64,000 nt of DNA from CAYWNA01 sp964459305. Lineage in GTDB: Bacteria; Planctomycetota; Planctomycetia; Pirellulales; Pirellulaceae. A program made the position numbers and the translations under genes. Below, one piece after another: positions 24,921 to 34,295 of the stretch (positions are counted from its first letter, which is position 1; every line of letters starts with the position of its first letter). The stretch covers positions 62,001-126,000 of the forward strand of contig CAYWNA010000007.1 of NCBI GenBank assembly GCA_964459305.1. The letters are read 5' to 3'. The notes under the pieces were generated by a model. It did no database searches. It was not told where the DNA came from and worked only from the letters and a program-made list of their open reading frames with translations.

Positions 24921-25580
24921 CGCGTTCTCCTCGGATTATTACCTGTGTCAAGTAAACGGCCTCTGACCGATGCATACGGTTGCCCCACGGATGGCAGAGC
25001 CGACCCACGGATCCTCTCCGCCAGTCATACCACTTGCGGACGAGCCTGACCGGTAGCCAAACTCGCCTGAGCTTGGCTTTTCCCTACGCTGCCCAAAGTC
25101 TGGCGACTTCGGCTACATGCGGTAAAGTGTCAATCCTGGCCGCGGGCGGTATATTCATCCGTGGGACGGCTTTGCCATCCGTGAGATCTAAGTTTCCGTC
25201 ACCCGTCCGGTATTCGTCCGAGCCACATGCGATTCAGCCGAGAATGGTGCCCTACGGAGTGCCTTGGATCAGCCTAGCAGACTCGGCCCGTCGACGCAAA
25301 ACGGAAAACCGGCCACGCTGACGGTGTCCGAGTCTGGCAGCGTTCTTGAGAAATGCTCTTCGAGATTTTCGGGCGGACATGATTGGACCTCCCATAGAGT
25401 GTATGTGTTCGCGAGCTGTCAGAACCTGAGTTGTCCATCGGTCAGCACTCGCTGGCATGAATCGCCGATGCTAGAATGGACGTGTGCCGCTAATGTTCGC
25501 TGTTGCGGAGCAATCAGTTCCTGTATTGTATCGGAATGCAGTGACGTGGGGTATTCCAGCGATCCACAGAGGGGAGTGTC
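24921..25580. repeat. 660-base intergenic region with nested palindromes, family 2 inside
   Basis: Outer arms 24983-25013 and 25157-25185 (ATCCGTGGG-CGGCT-TGCCATCCGTG) face each other. Inside lies a family 2 palindrome at 25053-25116 (GTAGCCAAACTCGCCTGAGC... and its mate ending CGACTTCGGCTAC). Bases 25190-25560 show no gene and no clear promoter. GAGGGGAG at 25571-25578 is the ribosome site of the next gene. Confidence 0.7.
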
Positions 25581-27074
25581 ATGATTCGAAGCATTCGATG
25601 TATTGTCTTCACGGTGATGTTGCTGAGCATTTTCGTCCACGCATCTTGTTCGGCTCAAACCGGTGGTGAACAGACCGGGTATCGCAAGTTCAAGGATCAG
25701 CGGGGACGCACAATTCAGGCCCGTGTGGTGAGTGTGAGCGGCGACGAGGTAACCATCGAGCGACGCGACGGGAGGCAGTTCACCGTTTCGGTCTCGATCT
25801 TTTCCCCGGCCGATCAGGATCATATTCGCGGCTTGGCAAGCGGCCGGAAGCCAACCGCGGCCGGCGACGATTGGCCCCGGTTCCGCGGTCCGGAGGGTCT
25901 GGGAATCTCCGGCGCAAAAGGCTTGCCGCTGGAGTGGGATGCGAATAAGAATATCGCGTGGAAGACCGCCTTGCCCGGTCCCGGCGCGTCAAGTCCCATC
26001 ACCTACGGCGATCACATCTACGTTACCTGCTATACCGGTTACGGCCTCGATCAACGATCGCCGGGCGACACAAGCGACCTTGTGCGGCATCTGATCTGCC
26101 TGGATCGAGGCAGCGGGCGCATCCTCTGGAACACTGACACACCGTCGCAACGCGGAGTCTCTGGCTACAAGAGTTGGATCGCGCTGCACGGCTTCGTCTC
26201 CAGTACCCCCGTCTGTGATGGTCAACGAGTGTATTGCTTTTTCGGCAGTTCGGGCGTGTACGCCTTTGACTTGAGTGGCAGTGAGAAATGGCACGCCGAC
26301 GTGGGGCAGGAGATTCACGGCTTTGGAACGGGGGCGTCGCCTATTCTGCACGAAAACATGGTGATCGTGAATGCCAGCGTGGAAAGTGGCAGCTTGGTGG
26401 CATTGGACAAGCAGACCGGGCGCGAAGTCTGGCGAGCCGAAGGTATTCAGAAGTCGTGGAACACACCGGTGATGGTCGACGCGGGCGGGCGCCTGGAACT
26501 GGTGGTGGATACCGAGGATACACTTCGCGCCTTCGATCCCACGACCGGCCGCGAATTGTGGCGGTGCGTGGGTAGCCAACCGCCGCGTTACCTCTGCCCC
26601 AGTCCCATCGTGCACAACGGGATCATCTACGCCACGCACGGCTATCACGGTCCATTGTCGGCGGTGCGTGCCGGCGGCAGCGGCGACGTAACCAATTCGC
26701 ATCGCATGTGGGTGCGACCTAAGGTGGCATCGAACGTGCCGTCCCCGGTGTACCATGACGGTTATGTCTACAGCGTGCGCGAGGAAGGCGGAGTATTGAG
26801 TTGCGTGAACGCGGCAGATGGCGAGGTAGTTTTCCAGGAACGGCTGCAGCCTTCGCCGGGACGCATTTATGCCTCGCCATTGGTCGCCGACGGCAAGATC
26901 TACCTGGTCAGCCGCGAGGACGGAACCTACGTAATCGCCGCCGGGCCGCAGTTCAAGCAGTTGGCCCACAACGTGATCGAAAGCGACGACAGCATTTTTA
27001 ACGGATCGTTCGTCGTCAGCCGTGGGCAACTACTGTTGCGAAGCGACAAGTTCCTGTATTGCATCGGGCAGTGA
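25581..27074 (+). CDS. Secreted SHD1 plus PQQ-type beta-propeller protein
   Basis: A 497-residue exported protein with a signal peptide ending near HASCSAQ. Residues 35-85 (YRKFKDQRGRTIQARVVSV, FTVSVSIFSPADQDHIRGL) form an SHD1-like domain common in planctomycete secreted proteins. The rest has the PQQ/BamB-like propeller pattern: DWPRFRGPEG, LICLDRGSGRILWNTDTPS, LVALDKQTGREVWRAEG, LRAFDPTTGRELWRC. It may bind a ligand or a cofactor, or serve as a surface scaffold; there is no sign of a true alcohol dehydrogenase active site. The start has a strong GAGGGGAG site. Confidence 0.85.
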   Translation: MIRSIRCIVFTVMLLSIFVHASCSAQTGGEQTGYRKFKDQRGRTIQARVVSVSGDEVTIERRDGRQFTVSVSIFSPADQDHIRGLASGRKPTAAGDDWPRFRGPEGLGISGAKGLPLEWDANKNIAWKTALPGPGASSPITYGDHIYVTCYTGYGLDQRSPGDTSDLVRHLICLDRGSGRILWNTDTPSQRGVSGYKSWIALHGFVSSTPVCDGQRVYCFFGSSGVYAFDLSGSEKWHADVGQEIHGFGTGASPILHENMVIVNASVESGSLVALDKQTGREVWRAEGIQKSWNTPVMVDAGGRLELVVDTEDTLRAFDPTTGRELWRCVGSQPPRYLCPSPIVHNGIIYATHGYHGPLSAVRAGGSGDVTNSHRMWVRPKVASNVPSPVYHDGYVYSVREEGGVLSCVNAADGEVVFQERLQPSPGRIYASPLVADGKIYLVSREDGTYVIAAGPQFKQLAHNVIESDDSIFNGSFVVSRGQLLLRSDKFLYCIGQ

Positions 27075-27184
27075 TGTGTTTTGGCGAAGTGTGAGGGTGT
27101 CCGGGACGTTCGAAACTTCAATTGCGTTTTACGGCAATTCTACACCTTGGCAAGGGTTTCAGTTTTGTCGGCGCCACGCTATCA

Positions 27185-27214
27185 TTGACAAAATGCAGTC
27201 ATAGCGCTTAGATT
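27185..27214 (+). promoter_or_regulatory. Sigma70-type promoter for tex
   Basis: TTGACA at 27185-27190 and TAGATT at 27209-27214 are separated by 18 bases, a good housekeeping promoter match. The tex ATG lies about 60 bases downstream. Confidence 0.55.
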
Positions 27215-27275
27215 GCGCGCCTTGTCGGCGGTTCGTCTTCGACCTTCCGACTAACAAGCCTGGTTCGGGGCGGTC

Positions 27276-30200
27276 ATGGAAAACACGCTGAACGTTAATC
27301 TGGAACACGTCGCACGAGACGTCGGCTTGCCGATCGAAAAGGTTCAACCTACGGTCGATTTGCTGGACGATGGCAACACCGTTCCCTTCATAACACGATA
27401 CCGCAAAGATCATACAGGGGGCCTGGACGAGGAGCAGATTCGGCAAATACAGCAAACGCTCGCCAAGCTGCACGCGCTGGACGACCGGAAACAGCGAATC
27501 GTTAAATCGCTCCAGTCCCAGGGAAAACTGACCGACGAACTGGCCGAACGGATCAATCGGGCCAGTTCGCTCCGTCGTTTGGAAGATCTTTATCAGCCCT
27601 TCAAGCCCAAGAAGCAGACGTTGGCTAGTATCGCCCGCGGTCGGGGGTTGGAACCCTTGGCCCGCGAGATCGTGAACGGTGACCCTGCCACAGCAGATCT
27701 GCAAGCACGTGCGGCGGAGTTTGTAACTGAGGAGAAAGACTCGCCGACCGTGGCCGAGGTTTTGCAGGGCGCCGGCCATTTGATCGCCGAACGGTTTAGC
27801 GAAGATCTTCAGCTACGCGACGAATTGAGGAAGATTCTGAGAAACACCGGAGTGCTGGTAAGCTCTCGCATTGAAGAGCCGCCCGCGAACGAGAAGGAAG
27901 AGGCCGCGCCGGAGCCGCCGACGACGACACCGGAGCCGCTACCCGATGGCGAAGCGACTGTTGGATCGGCGAGCGATCTACCTCAGAAGGAATCCGAAAA
28001 CGAGAACCCGGAACTGGCGGAGACGGAATCCACCGAATCGGTCACTACGGACGAAGCCCCTGAGACGCCTGCGTCTGTGGATGCCGCGACCGACGAGCCA
28101 CCGCCTGTCGTGACGGACGAAAACGCCGGATCCGCAGTTCCCTCCTCGACTGAAGAAGTCGCTGGCGAATCGGGTAACACCGCGACTCAAGGTCCCGAAC
28201 AGGAACCACCGGCCGCCGAGTCACAAACCCAACCGGACAGCTCTGGCGATGTTGCACCAGACGCCTCGGACGGAGAGCCGCCGGAGGCATCCGAAAAAGC
28301 CACTGCCGAGTCAGTCGGGGAAGGCGAGATAGACACCGCGGTCGAGACACCGCCGAAAGACGCTGCTGAAGCCGCACCAGACGCGCCTGGTAAAGCCGAG
28401 ACTGCTGCGTCGCCGGACCAGACGGCCAAGCCTGAAAAGAAACCCACCCATCGAGGTCCTTTGGCCAAGGCGGTGTCCAAGGCGAACATGAAGCAGATCG
28501 CGGCTCAGCAGCGCAAAGAAGCCAAGAAACGCAAACGGCAGAAGAAAATCGAGTCGTTCAAGGACTACTTCGGCTATAGAGAGCCACTATCCAAGATTCC
28601 ACCGCACCGGCTTCTGGCCCTCAACCGTGGCGAGCGTTCGAAAATCGTGCGAGTCAAAATCGACGCGGACATGGACGCCATCAACGGGAAGGCCGAGGAG
28701 ATGCTTGTGGGGCCGAATCACCCGCACTCCGAGTTCCTTCGCGCGTGCGTCCGTGATGCCTTGACCCGTTTGGTGCTGCCCAGTCTGGAACGCGAAGTCC
28801 GCCGCGAGTTGACCGAAAAGGCGGAAGCTCACGCGGTCAAGGTGTTTGCACGAAACCTGCGCCAACTGCTACTGCAACCTCCCGTGCCTAACCGGCGGGT
28901 GCTGGCCGTCGACCCCGGATTCCGCAGCGGCTGCAAACTGGCTGCCTTGGACGAGTTCGGAAACGTGCTCGGACACACGGTCATTCACGTCATCGGCAAG
29001 CAAGAGGTCGTCCGGCGAGGTCGCCAGCAAGTGGTCGAGATGATCACGATGTACCACATACCGGTTATTACGATCGGCAACGGAACAGCCTGCCGCGAAA
29101 CGGAGAGGCTGATTGCGGACATCCTTGCGAACGAACTGAAGGCATTCGACGTCCAGTATGCAATCGTTAACGAGGCTGGCGCCAGCGTGTATTCGACAAG
29201 TGCGCTGGGGCGCGAAGAATTGCCGAAGTTCGATCCGGTGCTTCGCAGCGCCGTCTCGATCGGTCGAAGGTTACAGGATCCCTTGTCGGAGTTGGTGAAG
29301 ATCAACCCGGCCAACATCGGAGTCGGCCTGTACCAGCACGATGTCAAAGCAAAGCACTTGGAGGAATCGCTCGATGCGGTTGTCGAATCGTGCGTCAATT
29401 TCGTCGGCGTCGACGTCAATACCGCGAGTCCCTCGTTGCTCCGTTACGTGTCCGGACTGAACCAGTTGACGGCTCGTCGCCTTTATGAATACCGGCAGCA
29501 ACACGGGCCATTCCGCAATCGCAGGCAGTTCGAAGACGTCCCAGGGTTCGGCGACGCCACCTTTGTGCAGGCGGCTGGGTTCTTGAAGATCACAGGTGGC
29601 GACAATCCGCTGGACGCCACGTGGATTCATCCAGAAAGCTACGAAGTTGCACAGCAGGCAATCGAGAAACTCGGTGGCAGCGTATCCGATTTGGCTGCCA
29701 CGATGGCAGGCGTAGAGCCGGCAACCACGGAAGAGGCCAAGAAGAAGCCAGAGTCCAGCGCCGGTATTTCGGAAGGACAGAAGAGCCAGGCGTCGGCGGA
29801 AGAGCCCGTGCCGCAGCAAGAGGTGAAGGAACCGGCTTCTGCGCAGGAAACGGCGGAAGAATCAGCTCCGGCACAGGAATCGACGGAAGAACCAGCCCCT
29901 GCGGGGGAAGAGACGGGGGAACCGACTCCGGCGCAGGAAACGACGGAAGAACCGGTCTCAGTACAGAGGGCGACCGAAGAGCCAGCTCCCACACAGGAAG
30001 CGGTGGAAGAATCAGCTCCGCCACAGGAAACGACGGAAGAGCCAGCCCCTTCGGGGCAAACGACGGAGCAACCTACTCCTGCACAGGACGCGGCGGTAGA
30101 ATCGGCTCCTGCACAGAAAACGGCAGAAGAGCCAACTGTTGCTCAGGAAACGGCAGAAGAGCCGGTTTCGTCGCAGAAGGAGCCGGATGCCACTGCTGAA

Positions 30201-30986
30201 ACGCAGACGGCGCCGGCCGAGGCGGAAGGCCAGCCGAGTGGGACCCAGGACGAGACAGTCCAGCCGATTGCTTTTGCGGAGCGCGCTGCTGGTGCGGACG
30301 TCGCAATGTTGGCGAAGGACCTGGGCGTTGGCGAGTTGCTGCTCAAAGACATTCTCAGTTCCCTCACTCGTCCCGGACGAGATCCGCGCGAGGACCTGCC
30401 GCCGCCGGCTTTTCGACGTGAGGTGATGAAGCTGGAGGACCTCAAGCCGGGCATGGAACTGACCGGCACCGTGTTGAATGTGGTCGATTTCGGTGCATTC
30501 GTGGACATCGGTCTCTCCGATAGCGGGCTGATACACATCAGTCGCCTTGCGGACCGTTACGTGCGCGATCCGCACGAGGTCGTCAGCGTTGGAGATATTG
30601 TTGTTGTGTGGGTCGTGGAAGTGGACAAACAGCGACGCCGAGTCTCGTTGACGGCGATCAAGCCCGGGACGGAGACCCCACCAGAGCAGAGAGCAGACAA
30701 ACCGGAAACCGGTGGACGCGAGAGGAGACATCGGAAACCGGAAGGCAGGCCAAGAGGCCGCCGTGCGGATGGAAAGCAGCAGGGCAAACGCGGTCGGCAT
30801 GAAAGACAGAAACCGCAGCAACGTGTTTCAAAGCCCAAGCCGAAACCGGTCCGCCCCATCACAAAGGACATGGCCGAGGGCAAGGAGCCGATGCGGTCGT
30901 TTTCCGACCTGCTGCAATTCTACGAGAAGAAATCCACCGACGAGGAGAAATCTACCGACGAGGAGGAAGACGAGAAGAAATCCTAG
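27276..30986 (+). CDS. tex: Tex-family S1 RNA-binding protein with two long disordered insertions
   Basis: A 1236-residue protein; normal Tex is about 770. Residues 1-198 are the Tex N-terminal helical region. Residues about 198-410 are a Glu/Pro/Ala/Thr-rich insertion placed where other Tex proteins have a short linker before the FKDYFGYREPL segment. The YqgF RNase-H-like domain begins near RRVLAVDPGFRSG (540). The HhH region is near 720-775 (FEDVPGFGDATFVQAAGFLK). A second acidic insertion (about 808-998) contains 13 ten-residue repeats. The S1 domain is at 1055-1128 (GTVLNVVDFGAFVDIGLSDS), then a basic tail and a KSTDEE-rich end. Tex binds nucleic acid and affects transcription and stress tolerance. 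The insertions keep the frame and the core motifs, so the protein is probably functional. Confidence 0.93.
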   Translation: MENTLNVNLEHVARDVGLPIEKVQPTVDLLDDGNTVPFITRYRKDHTGGLDEEQIRQIQQTLAKLHALDDRKQRIVKSLQSQGKLTDELAERINRASSLRRLEDLYQPFKPKKQTLASIARGRGLEPLAREIVNGDPATADLQARAAEFVTEEKDSPTVAEVLQGAGHLIAERFSEDLQLRDELRKILRNTGVLVSSRIEEPPANEKEEAAPEPPTTTPEPLPDGEATVGSASDLPQKESENENPELAETESTESVTTDEAPETPASVDAATDEPPPVVTDENAGSAVPSSTEEVAGESGNTATQGPEQEPPAAESQTQPDSSGDVAPDASDGEPPEASEKATAESVGEGEIDTAVETPPKDAAEAAPDAPGKAETAASPDQTAKPEKKPTHRGPLAKAVSKANMKQIAAQQRKEAKKRKRQKKIESFKDYFGYREPLSKIPPHRLLALNRGERSKIVRVKIDADMDAINGKAEEMLVGPNHPHSEFLRACVRDALTRLVLPSLEREVRRELTEKAEAHAVKVFARNLRQLLLQPPVPNRRVLAVDPGFRSGCKLAALDEFGNVLGHTVIHVIGKQEVVRRGRQQVVEMITMYHIPVITIGNGTACRETERLIADILANELKAFDVQYAIVNEAGASVYSTSALGREELPKFDPVLRSAVSIGRRLQDPLSELVKINPANIGVGLYQHDVKAKHLEESLDAVVESCVNFVGVDVNTASPSLLRYVSGLNQLTARRLYEYRQQHGPFRNRRQFEDVPGFGDATFVQAAGFLKITGGDNPLDATWIHPESYEVAQQAIEKLGGSVSDLAATMAGVEPATTEEAKKKPESSAGISEGQKSQASAEEPVPQQEVKEPASAQETAEESAPAQESTEEPAPAGEETGEPTPAQETTEEPVSVQRATEEPAPTQEAVEESAPPQETTEEPAPSGQTTEQPTPAQDAAVESAPAQKTAEEPTVAQETAEEPVSSQKEPDATAETQTAPAEAEGQPSGTQDETVQPIAFAERAAGADVAMLAKDLGVGELLLKDILSSLTRPGRDPREDLPPPAFRREVMKLEDLKPGMELTGTVLNVVDFGAFVDIGLSDSGLIHISRLADRYVRDPHEVVSVGDIVVVWVVEVDKQRRRVSLTAIKPGTETPPEQRADKPETGGRERRHRKPEGRPRGRRADGKQQGKRGRHERQKPQQRVSKPKPKPVRPITKDMAEGKEPMRSFSDLLQFYEKKSTDEEKSTDEEEDEKKS
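29800..30189 (+). repeat. Thirteen 30-base tandem repeats coding EPAPAQETTE-like decapeptides
   Basis: Inside tex, about 390 bases repeat every 30. The translated unit is close to EPAPAQETTE with variants such as ESAPAQESTE and EPTPAQETTE. Copies differ at synonymous and non-synonymous sites, so the array is not recent. It is coding and in frame. Confidence 0.88.
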
Positions 30987-31099
30987 CGCGGCCGAAGGAC
31001 GCAGCCAGAGCGAACGCTGCGGCCGGAACGGACGGGTCGCGTTTCTTGTCTTCTGGTCACTTGCCATCTGCCACTCGCCACTACTTGTGCAGGACTTTC

Positions 31100-31585
31100 A
31101 TGGATTTTGAACAGCGGCTTCAGAAAGCGATCAATCGTGGCCAGCGCCGTGGCGATACCAAGGCGGTCGAGGCAGAGAACGGTACGTTCAGCATAGAAGA
31201 GGTCAAACGTCTGCACTCCCAATACCGGCTGCAACTGTCCGAACACATCGAGGAGTGCATCCGCCGGCTGCTCAATCACTTTCCCGGGTTTCAATACGAG
31301 ACCATCTACGGAGAGCGCGGCTGGGGGGCGGCCTGCAAACGTGACGACGTGCGTATGATCACAAGAAAAAGACGAGAGAACTACTACAGCCGCCTTGAAG
31401 TGACGGTGCGCCCGTTTTCCTCGCTACACGTCTTGGATCTCGCCGCGAAAGGCACAATCCGCAACAAAGAGATATTCAATCGCCAGCATTTCGAGAAGAT
31501 CGAGGATGCAGACGCAGCGCGATACATCGAGTTGATTGACACATGGGTGCTGGAATTCGCAGAACTCTACGCGGCGAAAAGTTAG
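31100..31585 (+). CDS. Conserved hypothetical protein
   Basis: A 161-residue soluble protein, not recognised. It is charged and helical at the N-terminus (MDFEQRLQKAINRGQRRGDT), with RYIELIDTWVLEFAEL near the end. The middle has GERGWGAACKRDD and ENYYSRLEVTVRPFSSLHVL, which look like beta strands. ATG 31100 follows AGGA closely. The stop codon overlaps the stop of the convergent protease gene (shared bases 31583-31584). No function is proposed. Confidence 0.75.
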   Translation: MDFEQRLQKAINRGQRRGDTKAVEAENGTFSIEEVKRLHSQYRLQLSEHIEECIRRLLNHFPGFQYETIYGERGWGAACKRDDVRMITRKRRENYYSRLEVTVRPFSSLHVLDLAAKGTIRNKEIFNRQHFEKIEDADAARYIELIDTWVLEFAELYAAKS

Positions 31586-32619
31586 TTCACCAACTTGAAC
31601 GGGTCCGGTGGGAAGCAGAGCAGCGGGATCGCCAGCGAAGCCAACCCCAAGGCTGTGCGAAACCAACCCAGTGGTACGCTGTCGTCGCGCGTTGGAGGGT
31701 GATCGGTTCCGATCAGCAGCACCAGCAGCACCATCAGGCTCCATGCCCAGGCCTTGTTGTAGACGATGTAGGCAATCGCCAGGATCATGAAGCCCCGCGC
31801 GATCCAATGTGCACGTTTTCCAAACAGCGTGTAGAGCACGTGACCGCCGTCCAGTTGACTGACCGGCAGCATATTTAGCCCCGTGATTAACAACCCCACC
31901 CAACCAGCCATGTAGTAGGGATTCAACTGGCTGTACCACACGCCGTCACCGGATTCATATCCTGGCGGTGACGCGTGCTCCAAAGCCAACCTCACCGACA
32001 AGGGTGTGTCCAGCGCGAACATGCCGTGCTCGGGCGTGGTCAAGTCCAACTGCTGAATCCCCACCCACATCACGGGCACTGCCACGACGAGCCCTGCCAG
32101 CGGGCCGGCGATGCCGATGTCGAATATCTCTTTTCGATTGGCCCGCATGCCGGCCATACCAATGACGGCACCCATTGTTCCAATGGGTGAAATTGGAAGC
32201 GGCAGGAAGTACGGAAGACTGGCGGGGATACGATAGCGCAGAGCCGCGATAAAGTGCCCCATTTCGTGCGTCAACAGGATTGCTAGCACACAAGCCATGT
32301 AGATCAATCCATCCTGCCAATGCGCGAGAATCGCGCGCCGCAGTGGCATACCGTCCTGCTGGGCGATCGCCAACATCAAATAGTGCCCCGGAAGCCAACC
32401 AGCCACACCGGCCCAGAACGTGCTGGCGCACGTGATCAGAAACAGGATTAGCGGCAATCTTTTGCGGCGCGGATGTCGCGGCAGGCGATTTGGGGCACGT
32501 CGATCTAGCTCCGCCTCCACCGCTGCCGAAGCCTGCGGTTGTTCAACCAATTCCGCCTCGTAGTATTCGCCATTGGGAACCTGGTGATCGTCGCCCGGGT
32601 GTTGATTGCTGGAGCTCAT
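31582..32619 (-). CDS. Site-2 protease family (M50) membrane metalloprotease
   Basis: A 345-residue membrane protein. The zinc motif HEMGH lies in the second membrane segment (residue about 131), and the third ligand is in NMLPVSQLDGGH near residue 276. Six or more helices are predicted. An N-terminal cytoplasmic stretch of 55 residues is charged. Such enzymes cut membrane-bound anti-sigma factors or other proteins within the bilayer; no obvious substrate lies next to it, although an ECF/anti-sigma pair is 6 kb away. ATG 32619 is chosen; the residues before it are basic and untypical. Confidence 0.87.
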   Translation of the reverse strand: MSSSNQHPGDDHQVPNGEYYEAELVEQPQASAAVEAELDRRAPNRLPRHPRRKRLPLILFLITCASTFWAGVAGWLPGHYLMLAIAQQDGMPLRRAILAHWQDGLIYMACVLAILLTHEMGHFIAALRYRIPASLPYFLPLPISPIGTMGAVIGMAGMRANRKEIFDIGIAGPLAGLVVAVPVMWVGIQQLDLTTPEHGMFALDTPLSVRLALEHASPPGYESGDGVWYSQLNPYYMAGWVGLLITGLNMLPVSQLDGGHVLYTLFGKRAHWIARGFMILAIAYIVYNKAWAWSLMVLLVLLIGTDHPPTRDDSVPLGWFRTALGLASLAIPLLCFPPDPFKLVN

Positions 32620-32784
32620 AGAAGAAAGATACACGCTCACCCGGATTTCGGCCACGGGACGCGTCGGCCTTGGAGCTGTCGGCAGACGCGACAACTTCGT
32701 CTTGGCCGCGGGCTGTCTACAGGCTATCATGCCCGTCGTAATGCAGTAAATCCTTCGATCTCATACGCAGATAGGGTTCAAATC

Positions 32785-34209
32785 ATGACCGATTTCCGCA
32801 CCGAGCGGGATTCGATGGGTGAAGTGCAGGTTCCTGCTGGGGCCTACTACGGAGCACAAACACAGCGAGCTGTGGAGAATTTCCCGATTTCGGGCTGGAC
32901 GTTGCCGAATGCGATGGTCCATGCGATGGGTCTGGTGAAATACGCTTGCGGCGTGGCGAATCGGGATCTCGGCAAATTGACCGGCAGCGGCAAGAACCCG
33001 ATGAGCGAGGAACAAGTCGAGGCGATGTTGCAGGCGTGTCGTGAGATCGCCGATGGAAAGCACGACGGCGAATTCCCCATCGACGTGTTCCAGACCGGCT
33101 CGGGCACATCGAGCAATATGAACGCAAATGAAGCGATTGCCAATCGTGCCATCGAAATCCTCGGCGGCGATCGTTTCAGCCCCGATAAACCGGTACATCC
33201 AAACGACCACGTCAACATGGGGCAAAGTACCAACGACACGTTCCCCACCGCCATCCACGTCGCGGTTGGTACAGCGATCAAGAACGACTTGGTTCCCGCC
33301 CTTGAGCGGCTGGCCGACGTGCTGACGCAGAAGGCCAAAGAATGGGACCAGATCATCAAGATTGGCCGCACCCACCTGATGGATGCGACGCCGTTGCGGC
33401 TGGGGCAGGAAGTGGGCGGGTTCGCCCGCCAACTGGTGCTTTCGGTCCAGCGGGCGCAACAGTCGATCGAGACTGTGTTGGAGTTGCCCGTGGGCGGCAC
33501 GGCCGTCGGATCCGGCATCAATACGCACCCGGAGTTTGGCCAACGGGTTGCCGCCGTGTTGGCTGAAGAAACGGGCATTCCGTTTGTGGAAGCCGAGGAT
33601 CATTTCGAAGCCAACGCGCAACGCGATGGCTTGGTGTCCTGCCACGGGAATCTGCGCACCATCGCCAACACCTTGTTCAACGTGGCCAACAACGTCCGTT
33701 GGCTGGGCTCAGGACCCCGATGTGGTTTTTTCGAGGTCAAACTGCCCAGTCGTCAGCCCGGCAGTTCGATCATGCCAGGCAAGGTCAACCCCGTCATGTG
33801 TGAAAGCGTGATGCAGGTTGCGGCCCGAGTGATGGGCAACGATCAGACCGTAGCGATCAGCGGTGCCACTGGCGGCCAGTTCCAGTTGAACATCATGATG
33901 CCCGTGATGGGCCACGCCACGCTGGAGAGTATTCGCTTGATGGCCGCCGCCGCGCGAGCGTTTGTCGACTTCTGTGCCGAAGGGATGGAGGCGAGCACCG
34001 AATCGTGCGAAGCTGCCGTGGAGCAGAGTCTGTCGATGGTTACCAGCTTGAATCCCTACATCGGATACGAAAATGCGGCCAAGCTGGCAAAAGAGGCATT
34101 TGCCACCGGCAAGACAATTCGCGAGTTGTGCCGGGAGCAGGGAATACTGCCCGAATCTACATTGAACGAAGCCTTGGACCCTATGCGGATGACCGAACCC
34201 CAGGCGTAG
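32785..34209 (+). CDS. fumC: Fumarate hydratase class II
   Basis: A 474-residue enzyme interconverting fumarate and malate. It has MGEVQVPAGAYYGAQTQRA, QTGSGTSSNMNANEAIANRA, GQSTNDTFPTAIHVA, GRTHLMDATPLRLGQE and the signature GSSIMPGKVNPVMCES. ATG 32785 matches other FumC N-termini (MTDFRTERDSMGE). Complete, with no oddity. Confidence 0.96.
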   Translation: MTDFRTERDSMGEVQVPAGAYYGAQTQRAVENFPISGWTLPNAMVHAMGLVKYACGVANRDLGKLTGSGKNPMSEEQVEAMLQACREIADGKHDGEFPIDVFQTGSGTSSNMNANEAIANRAIEILGGDRFSPDKPVHPNDHVNMGQSTNDTFPTAIHVAVGTAIKNDLVPALERLADVLTQKAKEWDQIIKIGRTHLMDATPLRLGQEVGGFARQLVLSVQRAQQSIETVLELPVGGTAVGSGINTHPEFGQRVAAVLAEETGIPFVEAEDHFEANAQRDGLVSCHGNLRTIANTLFNVANNVRWLGSGPRCGFFEVKLPSRQPGSSIMPGKVNPVMCESVMQVAARVMGNDQTVAISGATGGQFQLNIMMPVMGHATLESIRLMAAAARAFVDFCAEGMEASTESCEAAVEQSLSMVTSLNPYIGYENAAKLAKEAFATGKTIRELCREQGILPESTLNEALDPMRMTEPQA

Positions 34210-34295
34210 TCGGGTGAACGACCAGTGACCAAGTAAGAATGACCGATGGTCCACTGTCTTCTGCCGGAAGCGCGAAACGTTGAAAGGAGTCGAAA

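Noticed and set aside
29800..30189. Regular 30-base repeats as a CRISPR array
   Set aside because: They are contiguous, imperfect and in frame within tex, coding for decapeptides; there are no spacers and no cas genes.
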